From NCBI RefSeq assembly GCF_902506425.1, contig NZ_LR732521.1:1-16220 (forward strand): a stretch of DNA of 16,220 nt, written 5' to 3'. Both the position numbers and the translations under genes were made by a program. Positions within the stretch are counted from its first letter, which is position 1. Every line of letters begins with the position of its first letter. This document shows, in pieces, positions 1-7,084 of the stretch. This DNA is from Novosphingobium sp. 9U (GTDB taxonomy: Bacteria > Pseudomonadota > Alphaproteobacteria > Sphingomonadales > Sphingomonadaceae). The notes beneath the pieces are model-generated. The model saw nothing but the letters and a program-made list of their open reading frames with translations. It was not told the origin of the DNA and made no database searches.

Positions 1-260
1 ACGAACAGGTTCTGCGATAGGCCGGGCACGTCGCGCTCGTAGGTCACCGAGAGCAGTGCCTTGCTCCCGGTGCCACCCAGCTTCATTTGGTCGAGGCTAG
101 AGATCTGAGTGACGCTGTTATCCGGCCAGAGGACGCCGCTCTCGCGAAAGGCCTGCGTCAGGAATGTGGGTCCGCCGTCCCGCAACGACTCGATATGCGC
201 TGGTAGATCAAGGCCGAACTTCTCGCCTCGTGCCCAGTTGATTACAGGTAACTCGGTCAT
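1..260 (-). CDS. 5' part of an unidentified gene, runs off the left edge
   Basis: An open frame of 86 codons starts at an ATG (258-260, read on the minus strand) and reaches base 1 without a stop, so only the N-terminus is present. The protein begins MTELPVINWARGEKF and continues with a GGPTFLTQAFRESG stretch, a DNSV turn and a GGTGSKALLSVTYER segment. This order faintly recalls a sphingomonad family annotated as phosphotransferase-like (kinase fold), where a similar segment would be the nucleotide-binding beta hairpin. That is recollection, not a search, so I treat the function as unknown. No clear Shine-Dalgarno sequence precedes the ATG. A perfect palindrome GCGCTAGCGC lies at 267-276, just upstream. 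The absence of stops and the protein-like composition make it likely to be real. Confidence 0.6.
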   Translation of the reverse strand, partial: MTELPVINWARGEKFGLDLPAHIESLRDGGPTFLTQAFRESGVLWPDNSVTQISSLDQMKLGGTGSKALLSVTYERDVPGLSQNLF

Positions 261-345
261 GAAGCAGCGCTAGCGCACGACCGTGAGCCTTGAAAGTCGT
301 CGTCGTAAACTGCTGCCTTGCGGTTACAGCCCGTCCCATCCGAAG

Positions 346-440
346 CTGAATAAGCGGCTAAAGTCGGGGAGCGGCCACCGCAGTCTGAATGGCGGGTTAT
401 GGGTCGCACCGCCGCAAAGCTGCAAGCGTTCGCGTCTCGC
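346..440 (+). repeat. Dispersed intergenic repeat, copy A (with tail)
   Basis: Bases 346-411 align without gaps to the copy at 6895-6960, with about 48 of 66 matches by hand count. Shared blocks include TGAA-AAG-GG near the start, GGGGAGCG, and AATGGCGGGTT-TGGGTCGC. A tail at 416-440 containing CGTTCGCG resembles the tails of copies F and E. It lies between the left-edge gene and the SnoaL-like gene and encodes nothing I can support. Confidence 0.6.
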
Positions 441-482
441 AAGCAGACGAACTGTGAAGATCACCATCTGTGCGCTTCGCGA

Positions 483-902
483 TCAGGGAGTGAACCAGAC
501 CCTTCTGATCTTGCCGAACTCGACCTGATAGATGGCGACACCCTCGCTGGATCTGCCGCCAGCTTCAGTCCGCTCTTTGTCGATGACGAAACCGTCTGCT
601 TCCATGCGCGAGAGGATCGTCGCCTTTGGGTGGTACTTGGTCAGCATTGGCTTGTAGCGCGCAATTAGGGCCGCTCGACCCGAGAGGTTCGGTTTAAGCT
701 CAGGTCCAAGATCGAAGAGTTCCACATCTTCGGCATAATAGGACGCGAACGCATCCAAGTCGCCTTTGTTGAACGCATCCACCTGCCCTTGCACGATGGA
801 GACCGAAGCTTCTATCTGTGGCGATGATGCTTGTGCAACCGCAATAGGGGTTGCGCCCAACGCCGTCGCCGCAGCGAACATCTTGGTTAGCGTTCGTCGC
901 AT
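483..902 (-). CDS. Secreted SnoaL-like / NTF2-like domain protein
   Basis: This 139-residue protein starts at ATG 900-902. I prefer this start over one 33 bases upstream because AAAGGGG lies about 7 bases before it and because it places a clean signal peptide at the very N-terminus (MRRTLTKM, then an Ala-rich core, with probable cleavage near AVAQA at residues 21-25). The mature part has the order expected of the cystatin-like NTF2/SnoaL fold: an N-terminal helix ending VDAFNKGDLDAFASYYAEDV (residues 41-60), a FDLGPELK loop, a GRAALIARYKPML helix (76-87), then beta strands ending YQVEFGKIRRVWF. Such proteins bind or isomerise small hydrophobic molecules, or have no known activity. The substrate cannot be told from sequence. 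Export to the periplasm is inferred from the signal peptide. Confidence 0.85.
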   Translation of the reverse strand: MRRTLTKMFAAATALGATPIAVAQASSPQIEASVSIVQGQVDAFNKGDLDAFASYYAEDVELFDLGPELKPNLSGRAALIARYKPMLTKYHPKATILSRMEADGFVIDKERTEAGGRSSEGVAIYQVEFGKIRRVWFTP

Positions 903-935
903 TCTGCGCCCCTTTGTTGCGCACCGCCATTTCAC

Positions 936-1293
936 GAGCGATGTTGGCGGAAAAGCTGCCGGACCGCAATCCTATCAAATGAGCTGTAAAGATGGTTCCT
1001 TCTGTTCACCGAAGGCTGCGTGATAGCGCGATGAACAAGCGGAAGGAGTTGGGGAGCGCACGGGATGACTGGATGTCGTAGTGTGAGTCGTGGGCGGCGT
1101 TAGCATCAGCTCGCAATTAGCGCAGCCGCGTATCGAACTTCAGAGCCAGCGTCGCGACACCTGCCTGACGCATAAGCCGGGGCAATTGGGCGCGTCAGCC
1201 CGGAAGTTCCTGTTTCCAGAACGAGCGTTGTTGATTAAGCCAGGGAGGCGCGCTGTTTCGGCGATCGCATGTAACGTTGCAGGGGGTGATAGA
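936..1293. other. Intergenic gap with one repeat copy
   Basis: No credible gene is present between the SnoaL-like start and the stop of the NtrC-like regulator. Short open frames here have unconvincing composition. The gap holds repeat copy C at 1031-1096. The SnoaL-like gene must have its promoter here, but I see no convincing -35/-10 pair. No hairpin followed by a T-run was seen downstream of the regulator. Confidence 0.5.
1031..1096 (+). repeat. Dispersed intergenic repeat, copy C
   Basis: This copy aligns gaplessly to copies A and B. The block ATGAACAAGCGG, the block AGTTGGGGAGCGC and a GTG-GAGTCGTGGGCGGCG end keep the spacing of the family. It is one of the more diverged copies and has no recognisable tail. 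Confidence 0.5.
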
Positions 1294-2739
1294 TCAGCCG
1301 CGACCTTGCTCAGGAAAGGTGTGAATGCCGATGCCATCGAGCTTGCGATAGAGTGTCGAGCGGCCAATCCCGAGTCTGCGGGCGATTTCGGTTAAGCGGC
1401 CCTGATAGTGTCCGATCGCAAGTCGGATTACGTCGGCTTCGATCTGCTCCAGCCTTCGCACATGTCCGTCTTCCTCGAAGATCTGCACACCCGTCTGCTC
1501 TGGCACCCGACGCCTAAGCTCTTGAGGCAGTTCGGGGACGGCGACCTCAGCAAGAGCGGTGAGGTGACTTGCCGTTAGCGCGGCGCCACCGCACGTAGCC
1601 ATCGCCTTCAACAGGATCGATTGTAGCTGGCGTATGTTACTCGGCCACTCGTATGAGCGCAGCACGTCATAAGCATCTTCGTTGATCGTCAGTTTACGAG
1701 AGCTTGCGTGATCTTGGACGCGCGCCAGGAAGGAGCGAGCAAGCGCGGGGATATCGCCAATTCTTGAGCGGAGCGGGGGCATATGAAGCCAAGTGGCATT
1801 CAAGGCCTTTTGCAGAGCGGGATCGAACCGACCTGTTTCGGTCAGCTCGCTCAGCGGCTGGTTGCTCGTAGTCAGAAGGCGCACGTCCATGACAAAGCTG
1901 TGCCCCGCTCCCAGCGGCCGCACCTTGTTCTGCTCGATGGAAGCCGCAAGTTCCTGCTGCACCGCTAGCGGCATGCGGTTGACCTCCTGCAGCAGCAACG
2001 TTCCGCCATGGCACGATTGCAGAGTGCCTACTTGCTTGCTGAAAGCGCCCGGGAACGCGCCCTTCTCATGGCCGAATAGAACTGACCGGAGTGAGTTCTC
2101 ACTGTAGCTACGCATGTTCAGTATCTTGAATGGTGCGTTAGACCGCGGAGACGCAGCATGTAATGCACGCAGCAGCATTGTCTTGCCGGTGCCGCTTTCA
2201 CCTTCGGCAAGCACGTGCCCACATCCCCTTGCAGCCATTGCAGCCCGTGCCAACGTAGCCCGGAATTGGGTGTCGGTGCCGACCATGCCCTCAAAGTGAG
2301 CCGGAATGTCAAACTTTGCCGATAGAGGCTGCAACTCGCCGAGCGCCTTAGGTCCGGATGTTACCCTGCGCAGTGCGCCTAACAGGCGGTCTGGTGCAAA
2401 GGGTTTGATGAGGTAGTCTGTGGCCCCAATGCGCATAGCGTCGATGGCGTGGGACGCATCGCCACTGGAGGTCAGCAAGAGGATGGGCAGGCCGGGATGA
2501 TGACGCCGCAACTCCGAAAATGCTTCTCTTTCATCGGGCGCGGCGGACCAGCCATCCAGGATCGCTGCTGCTGCGCCAGCGCCTTGCAAACTGTCCAGAA
2601 GAGCTAGCGCCTGCACATGGTCCGGCGCGCAGGCTACTCGCCAACCGAACTTCGATACCGACGAGGTGACCCGTCGCACCTCACTCTGCTCGCTCCCGAT
2701 CAGCACCACCAGGCGTTCCACGACATCCAACGGCACCAT
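1294..2739 (-). CDS. NtrC-family response regulator (REC-AAA+-Fis HTH) with degenerate sigma-54 and Walker B motifs
   Basis: The protein has 481 residues and starts at an ATG preceded by AAGGGG about 9 bases upstream. A receiver domain covers residues 10-125, with the phosphoacceptor candidate D62 (ILDGWS), T90 and K112 in DYLIKPF. The usual acidic pair after beta-1 is replaced by Gly-Ser (LIGSEQ, 13-18). A central AAA+ domain spans about 150-395, with an intact Walker A GESGTGKT (180-187). The GAFTGA loop reads GAFPGA (227-232). The Walker B Asp-Glu reads Gln-Glu (LLLQEV, 248-253). One of the two usual arginine-finger positions is altered (GRFDPALQKALN). Sensor II is recognisable at EWPSNIRQL (364-372). 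A Fis-type helix-turn-helix lies at 447-468 (LTEIARRLGIGRSTLYRKL). DNA binding is very likely. Sigma-54 activation and ATP hydrolysis are doubtful, so it may regulate through sigma-70 or as a repressor. No histidine kinase is adjacent. Confidence 0.92.
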   Translation of the reverse strand: MVPLDVVERLVVLIGSEQSEVRRVTSSVSKFGWRVACAPDHVQALALLDSLQGAGAAAAILDGWSAAPDEREAFSELRRHHPGLPILLLTSSGDASHAIDAMRIGATDYLIKPFAPDRLLGALRRVTSGPKALGELQPLSAKFDIPAHFEGMVGTDTQFRATLARAAMAARGCGHVLAEGESGTGKTMLLRALHAASPRSNAPFKILNMRSYSENSLRSVLFGHEKGAFPGAFSKQVGTLQSCHGGTLLLQEVNRMPLAVQQELAASIEQNKVRPLGAGHSFVMDVRLLTTSNQPLSELTETGRFDPALQKALNATWLHMPPLRSRIGDIPALARSFLARVQDHASSRKLTINEDAYDVLRSYEWPSNIRQLQSILLKAMATCGGAALTASHLTALAEVAVPELPQELRRRVPEQTGVQIFEEDGHVRRLEQIEADVIRLAIGHYQGRLTEIARRLGIGRSTLYRKLDGIGIHTFPEQGRG

Positions 2740-3042
2740 GTGAACCGGCCCCTTGAGCGAAAGTGAGCTGCACCCGGCTCACTTACCGGATGCGAAAGCG
2801 CCGTTTATCTTCGAAACTGTTAAGATCGCCACCACCTTCATTCTGAGCGCTGTTATGCCAAGTGCAGCAGCCGGTAGGCCATATGGCGGCTCGCTCGAGA
2901 GACGGCCGCTTCAACATGAACCGATGGCAATTTGTGAGAAGCGCCCGAGCGCCGCTGAGGGTCCTGTACTGGGTCGTCGCATTTTCAAAGCGGCTCGGCC
3001 GTTCGCGCCCAGGCCAGCATCAGCTATCTGCGACGGCATCTT
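2740..3042. other. Intergenic gap between the NtrC-like and MucR-like genes
   Basis: This stretch of about 300 bases holds the promoter and Shine-Dalgarno sequence (AAGGGG at 2749-2754, minus strand) of the NtrC-like regulator, repeat copy F (2916-3010) and the abandoned last codons of the MucR-like gene (3020-3042, see that entry). No further gene is supported. Confidence 0.5.
2916..3010 (+). repeat. Dispersed intergenic repeat, copy F (with tail)
   Basis: Bases 2916-2981 align without gaps to copy E at 14161-14226, with about 45 of 66 matches by hand count. They share GAGAAGCG/GGGAAGCC, CCGAGCG-CGCTGAG and a TGGG block. The tail at 2986-3010 (AAAGCGGCTCGGCCGTTCGCGCCC) nearly equals the tail of copy E. 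It ends about ten bases from the ancestral stop of the MucR-like gene. Confidence 0.6.
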
Positions 3043-3525
3043 CTAGTTCAAGCTTCGCCCGTCTTGGCCTGGGCACCTTCTTCGCCGGAACCTCCTCGGC
3101 CGGGGCAGCTTCCGAAGCGGCGCTGACGCCGCCTTGCGACCAAGGCCGATCTGTTTGGCTAATTCGCGCCGCCGCTCGCTGTAGCCCGGCGCAACCATCG
3201 GGTAATCGGATTTCAGTCCGAAGGTCTCCCGATAAGTCTCCGGAGTGTAGCCATGGCCGGCCAAGTGCCTCTTGAGGCTGCTGTAGGATTTTCCATCAAT
3301 CATGCTGACAGGGGCATTCCGGTCAGCGAGGCTCTTGCGTACCGTGACGGCAGGCATTGGCTTCTCATCCGCTGCAGCGGCCTCCGGCTCGTGTCCGAGG
3401 CCTGTAAGCGCCCCATAAACCGAGGAGATAAGCGAAGGAAGCTGCTCGGCTGGCACGGTGTTGTTACTCACCATGGCACTGATGATGTCGGCCGTCATTT
3501 CAATCAAATTGTTGTGGTCGGGCAA
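3043..3525 (-). CDS. MucR/Ros-family transcriptional regulator, 3' end frameshifted
   Basis: The 160-residue reading frame starts at TTG (3523-3525). A stop lies three codons upstream, and the N-terminus (LIEMTADIISAMVSNN, residues 7-22) matches the MucR-family start, so TTG is preferred over the internal ATG at codon 10. There is no strong Shine-Dalgarno sequence. The DNA-binding core is clear: MIDGKSYSSLKRHLAGHGYTPETYRETFGLKSDYPMVAPGYSERRRELAKQIGLGR at 75-130, given here as its recognisable motif order. The first zinc-ligand cysteine of classical Ros proteins is absent (S74), as in other sphingomonad members I remember. After R130-K131 the frame becomes Arg/Pro-rich and atypical. The next frame reads a normal Ala/Glu/Lys-rich MucR tail, GVSAASEAAPAEEVPAKK, and stops at 3020-3022. 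One base therefore seems lost near 3127-3135. Family members repress or activate exopolysaccharide, motility and symbiosis genes. Confidence 0.88.
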   Translation of the reverse strand: MPDHNNLIEMTADIISAMVSNNTVPAEQLPSLISSVYGALTGLGHEPEAAAADEKPMPAVTVRKSLADRNAPVSMIDGKSYSSLKRHLAGHGYTPETYRETFGLKSDYPMVAPGYSERRRELAKQIGLGRKAASAPLRKLPRPRRFRRRRCPGQDGRSLN

Positions 3526-3745
3526 AGTGGCTTATCTCGAGAAGGCTAGCGGCACTTAGGCGCGAGCGGTCGTCCCTACAAGGACGCCTGAGACCTGTGA
3601 TGCCAGTTCCGTTTGTAGCTCGGGGTCGTGTTAGCCGAATATGGCCAGGCAACCATTATTTTGGACCGCTTGCAACGGCACAAAGCGCTCAATTGGGCTG
3701 CCAAGATGGCTCATTCCGCTCGCCAACAATCTGCCTCCAGTCTCG

Positions 3746-3811
3746 ATGAACGAGCGGCCGAAGTCGGGAGGCTGAAAGGCGGCCTGAATGGCTTCAAGTG
3801 AGTCGCAGCGG
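3746..3811 (+). repeat. Dispersed intergenic repeat, copy D
   Basis: This copy aligns gaplessly to copies A-C: ATGAACGAGCGGCCGAAGTC, then GGGAGGC, then CCTGAATGGC and AGTCGCAGCGG at the same spacing. It lies between the MucR-like gene and the GGDEF-EAL gene. Confidence 0.55.
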
Positions 3812-4029
3812 ATACACGGACACGCTCTTCGATCTACTGCGCCATGCGGGCGTTGCCACGAGAGTTGTGAAAGCTGTCGATGCCTGGGTATCGCTCGTAG
3901 TCGCTCTTCCGCAAGCGATAAGGTAACGGTGAGTGTGGGCAGAGCGTCCTGCACTCCGGACCGAGATGACAAGTCCTCGGTTCTGGTGAAAAATCGCGGA
4001 TTAAGCACTGTACGAGGCTAAGAACTCGG

Positions 4030-4053
4030 ACCGAAACCGCGCGATCTTTCGGT
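4030..4053. other. Perfect 7-base inverted repeat
   Basis: ACCGAAA (4030-4036) and TTTCGGT (4047-4053) are exact complements around a 10-base GC-rich loop. It sits about 170 bases beyond the stop of the GGDEF-EAL gene. Without a T-run it is not a typical intrinsic terminator. It could be a transcript-end hairpin or a protein site. Confidence 0.3.
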
Positions 4054-4220
4054 TGGCCTAAGCATCATTCGGCGGGTCCTTAATAGTCGAGGGCCGACTC
4101 CGCAGTTTTACCGCTCAGATCCTCAGCCCCACGAGGGGCGATTGCACGTTTGAGGCTCAGGACGACTCACTTTGTGGGATACCCTACACTCTCGTAAGCC
4201 TCGCGTACGCCGAAAGCTTC

Positions 4221-6800
4221 CTATGCCGGTAGGCCTTGTTTCATCATCCGGCGTATGATGTCCGCTGCTGCGCTTGCAGGCACGGCTTCAGAATACAGGA
4301 AGCCTTGGCCGTATCGACAGCCAAGCTCTCGAAGTCGCTGCTCCTGCTCTGCGGTTTCGATTCCCTCTGCGACGACCTCGATCTCGAGGCTGCGGCCCAG
4401 GTTGAGAACGGCTCCTACGATCGCAGCGTCGTCGGGATCCTTTTTCATATCTCTCACAAAGCTCTGATCAAGCTTGATCACGTCGACTGGGAAATCCTTG
4501 AGGTGGCGTAGCGAGGCGAAACCAGTCCCAAAGTCATCCAGGGCGATACTAACGCCCTCTCGGCTGAGAAGCTTTAGCGCGCGGTCGACGTACTCTGAGC
4601 CTCTGCCAAGGAACACTGTCTCTGTTACCTCAAGCTGAAAGCGGCTACTAGGTACGCCGGCGCTAGCGAGCCGATCAAGGACGCTCTCGGCAAAGTTGTC
4701 GCGGCGAAACTCAGCGGCGGCCGCGTTGACTGCCACGTGGCCAAAGGCAAGACCTTCATCGAGCCAGCAGCGCATATCTTCGATGACGCGGTCGATCATA
4801 TGGTCGCTGATCGTGGCAGCAAGATCTAAGTCATCGAAGGCCGCGGCGATCGTGGATGGGAACTGGATGCCACGTCTGACATCGTGCCACCGCAAGAGAG
4901 CTTCAAAGCCATGTAGCTGCCGGTCCGGGAGTTGGATCTTGGGCTGATAGAAGGGTACGATCCGCTGGTTGCGGATTGCGGCACGCGCAAGGCTCAACAT
5001 GGATTGTCGCGCCTGGATCTCGGCGCGGTGGTGCGATTCGAAGAGTGCCGCTCTTCCACGGCCCTGATTCTTGGCGACATAGAGCGCGATGTCGGCGCTT
5101 TTAAGCAGTTCCTCTTGAGTCCGGCCATGATCCGGGAAGACGGCAACGCCAATTGTCGCGCTGCAGTCCAGTTTACGGCGGTCATGTACGAGTGGAGTTC
5201 GAATGCGCTCCAGCAGTTTCCCTGCCATGTCGACGGCTTCATCCCCCGAGCCGATGTCCGGCATCAGCACCGCAAACTCGTCACCGCCGAGCCGTGCCAG
5301 TTTGGTGTTCGCAGGCGCTACTTCGCGCATACGCTGCGCAATCACAGCTAGGAGATGGTCGCCCACATCGTGACCCTCGGCATCATTGATGTGCTTGAAA
5401 TGATCAAGGTCGAGTAACATCAGGCCAAGTTGGCAGCCACTTTCACGAGCCATCGCGACGCGGCTCGCCAAAACCTCCTGAAACGTTGCCCGGTTCATGA
5501 GGCCTGTCAAAGCGTCACGCGTGGCGGCACGAACCAGCGCCTCCTGAGCCTCCTTGCGCTCGGTAACATCGCGAGCGATTGCAACAAGCTTTGCAGGCTT
5601 GCCGTCGGTGAGCACGGGAGAGATCACGACATCCCAGTACTTGAGCACGCCGTGAAGAGTTGGCGTTGCTTCTGCGAAGGCGCCGTTGCCGCCGTTTAGA
5701 GCTGCCGACAAGGCGGCGGATACCGCCTTGCGCGCTCTCGCGGGCCAAAAGGAGACCCAGTCCTGCCCGTAAAAAAGCGAGGGATCCTGAATGCCTACCG
5801 CGCGCGCGCCCGGACCGTTGATGAATTCTAGTTTGCCGTCCAGGCCGATCAGCATGACACACTCAGTGACGGCTTCGACGATCCTGTGGTTCAGTGCCTC
5901 GCTCTGCTTGTAAGCAGCGTCAGCGAGTTTACGTTCGCTCAAGTCCAGGAGTGCCCCAATCAGACGACTTGGCTGGCCCAAGGGATCGCGGATGATGTGC
6001 GAGGAGGCGTAGACGTTCGCGTAAGTTCCGTCTGATCGCATAATCCGGTATTCCAGCGCTATCTGAGAATTAGCGCTTTCCAGTAGGCCTCGCATCTCCC
6101 GGAGGACGAACTCAGCGTCGTCGGGGTGTATTTTGCCGTGGAGCGAGTCCATGGTCTCGACCTGATCCGGGCTATGACCGAAGCAGCGCTCGAAAGCTCC
6201 ATTCCAGCTAAGTCGATCTTCGTCGAAGTCCCACTCATAGACAAAGTCCATCGTCGTCTGGCTGATAAGGCGGTAGCGCTCCTCGGCCTCACGCAGCTTT
6301 GTCTCTGCGTTTTTTCGATCTGTGATGTCGGCGATAATCCCGGCGAGGTCACGCTGCGGACCTCCGCAGGGCCCCAGAACGGTCGCCTTGGCCTGTACCC
6401 AACGTATCGCTCCGTCTGCTCGGACGATGCGACACTCGATGTCGAACGCTTCGTTTTTCTTGAGGCACTGACGGATGCTAAGCTGTACCCGCTTCTTGTC
6501 GTCTTGCAGAATGGGGAATTCTCCCCCGCATTGATCTACCGTATCGTGGCCGAACAATTTGCTCGTCTCAGCGTCCCAGCTGCTCAATCCGCTGACAGCG
6601 TCATAGTGCCAGGTTCCGACACCGGCGCCAGCGAGAGCTTGGGCTGAGAACTCTGCCGAGCCAAGCCGAGCCGCGGGTTCAAAGGGCCCATCGACAGCAC
6701 TGGAAAACGCAAGATTGTCTCTACCCAAATCCATCCCGCACCCAGACGCAGCTCGATTTCTTTCGCTCCAAAGCCGTAGAGGGTTCGCCTTAAGATTCAT
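4221..6800 (-). CDS. PAS-PAS-PAS-GGDEF-EAL cyclic di-GMP signalling protein
   Basis: This 859-residue protein is soluble, with no signal peptide or membrane segment. Three PAS/PAC units are seen at about 50-165, 172-292 and 300-416, each ending in the usual PAC exit (DITDRK, DLSERK, DVTERK). The GGDEF domain (about 420-590) has an intact RLGGDEF (503-509) and DLDHFKHIND, so diguanylate cyclase activity is plausible. The RxxD inhibitory site expected five residues upstream is absent (PANT at 496-499). The EAL domain (about 600-855) keeps GFEALLRW (E633), N692, E727 in LEVTETVF, DDFGTGF (D755, D756), K777, E812 in VVAEGIET and Q832, which is the full catalytic set. Both synthesis and hydrolysis of cyclic di-GMP are therefore possible. 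The PAS units presumably sense a ligand or redox state. The start is uncertain: neither the first ATG nor the ATG at codon 23 has a good Shine-Dalgarno sequence, and an in-frame stop lies two codons upstream of the first. Confidence 0.93.
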   Translation of the reverse strand: MNLKANPLRLWSERNRAASGCGMDLGRDNLAFSSAVDGPFEPAARLGSAEFSAQALAGAGVGTWHYDAVSGLSSWDAETSKLFGHDTVDQCGGEFPILQDDKKRVQLSIRQCLKKNEAFDIECRIVRADGAIRWVQAKATVLGPCGGPQRDLAGIIADITDRKNAETKLREAEERYRLISQTTMDFVYEWDFDEDRLSWNGAFERCFGHSPDQVETMDSLHGKIHPDDAEFVLREMRGLLESANSQIALEYRIMRSDGTYANVYASSHIIRDPLGQPSRLIGALLDLSERKLADAAYKQSEALNHRIVEAVTECVMLIGLDGKLEFINGPGARAVGIQDPSLFYGQDWVSFWPARARKAVSAALSAALNGGNGAFAEATPTLHGVLKYWDVVISPVLTDGKPAKLVAIARDVTERKEAQEALVRAATRDALTGLMNRATFQEVLASRVAMARESGCQLGLMLLDLDHFKHINDAEGHDVGDHLLAVIAQRMREVAPANTKLARLGGDEFAVLMPDIGSGDEAVDMAGKLLERIRTPLVHDRRKLDCSATIGVAVFPDHGRTQEELLKSADIALYVAKNQGRGRAALFESHHRAEIQARQSMLSLARAAIRNQRIVPFYQPKIQLPDRQLHGFEALLRWHDVRRGIQFPSTIAAAFDDLDLAATISDHMIDRVIEDMRCWLDEGLAFGHVAVNAAAAEFRRDNFAESVLDRLASAGVPSSRFQLEVTETVFLGRGSEYVDRALKLLSREGVSIALDDFGTGFASLRHLKDFPVDVIKLDQSFVRDMKKDPDDAAIVGAVLNLGRSLEIEVVAEGIETAEQEQRLRELGCRYGQGFLYSEAVPASAAADIIRRMMKQGLPA

Positions 6801-6894
6801 TGACTAACGCTGGGTCGACGACAAGTCGATCGAGCCGACCCAATTCGCGGTGCTGTCCGGCGCCACGACGGGAGTGGCGACCTTATGCAGCCAG

Positions 6895-6960
6895 ATGAAC
6901 AAGTGGGCGAAGTTGGGGAGCGAGAAGGACGGTCTAAATGGCGGGTTGTGGGTCGCCTCG
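6895..6960 (+). repeat. Dispersed intergenic repeat, copy B
   Basis: This is the best gapless match to copy A (about 48 of 66 positions): ATGAACAAG, GAAGTTGGGGAGCG, AAATGGCGGGTTGTGGGTCGC. It lies between the start of the GGDEF-EAL gene and the end of the sulfatase operon. A weak tail-like stretch follows to about 6985. Confidence 0.6.
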
Positions 6961-7084
6961 CCTGGAGAGCTGCCACGAGCCTCACGGCGTCACAGCCACA
7001 CGAAGATGCCATCTGACTTGCACAACTCGGGTCTCAGAACGCCGCCTGCAAAGCGTGCGCGTAATCGCGAGGCGCGTGGGACGC

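Larger units (their letters stand above)
3526..4220. other. Long intergenic region with a repeat copy and small hairpins
   Basis: About 695 bases contain no gene I can support. A minus-strand open frame at 3631-4008 is rejected because it runs through repeat copy D and has no family resemblance. The region holds copy D (3746-3811), a perfect 7-base-arm hairpin (4030-4053) and a GCCCC/GGGGC 5-base-arm hairpin at 4126-4139. The gap must contain the promoter of the MucR-like gene and the transcript end of the GGDEF-EAL gene, but neither hairpin is followed by a T-run on either strand. Confidence 0.5.

Noticed and set aside
1090..1395. 101-codon plus-strand frame
   Set aside because: It overlaps a repeat copy and the 3' end of the NtrC-like gene. 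Its composition is that of a chance frame.
1294..2739. Calling the regulator an ordinary sigma-54 activator
   Set aside because: GAFPGA and the Walker B Gln argue against normal sigma-54 activation.
346..3010. The intergenic repeats as a CRISPR array
   Set aside because: Copies are kilobases apart, 30 percent diverged and separated by genes, with no regular spacers.
3631..4008. 125-codon minus-strand open frame in the long gap
   Set aside because: It runs through repeat copy D in reverse and resembles no family. There is no start signal.
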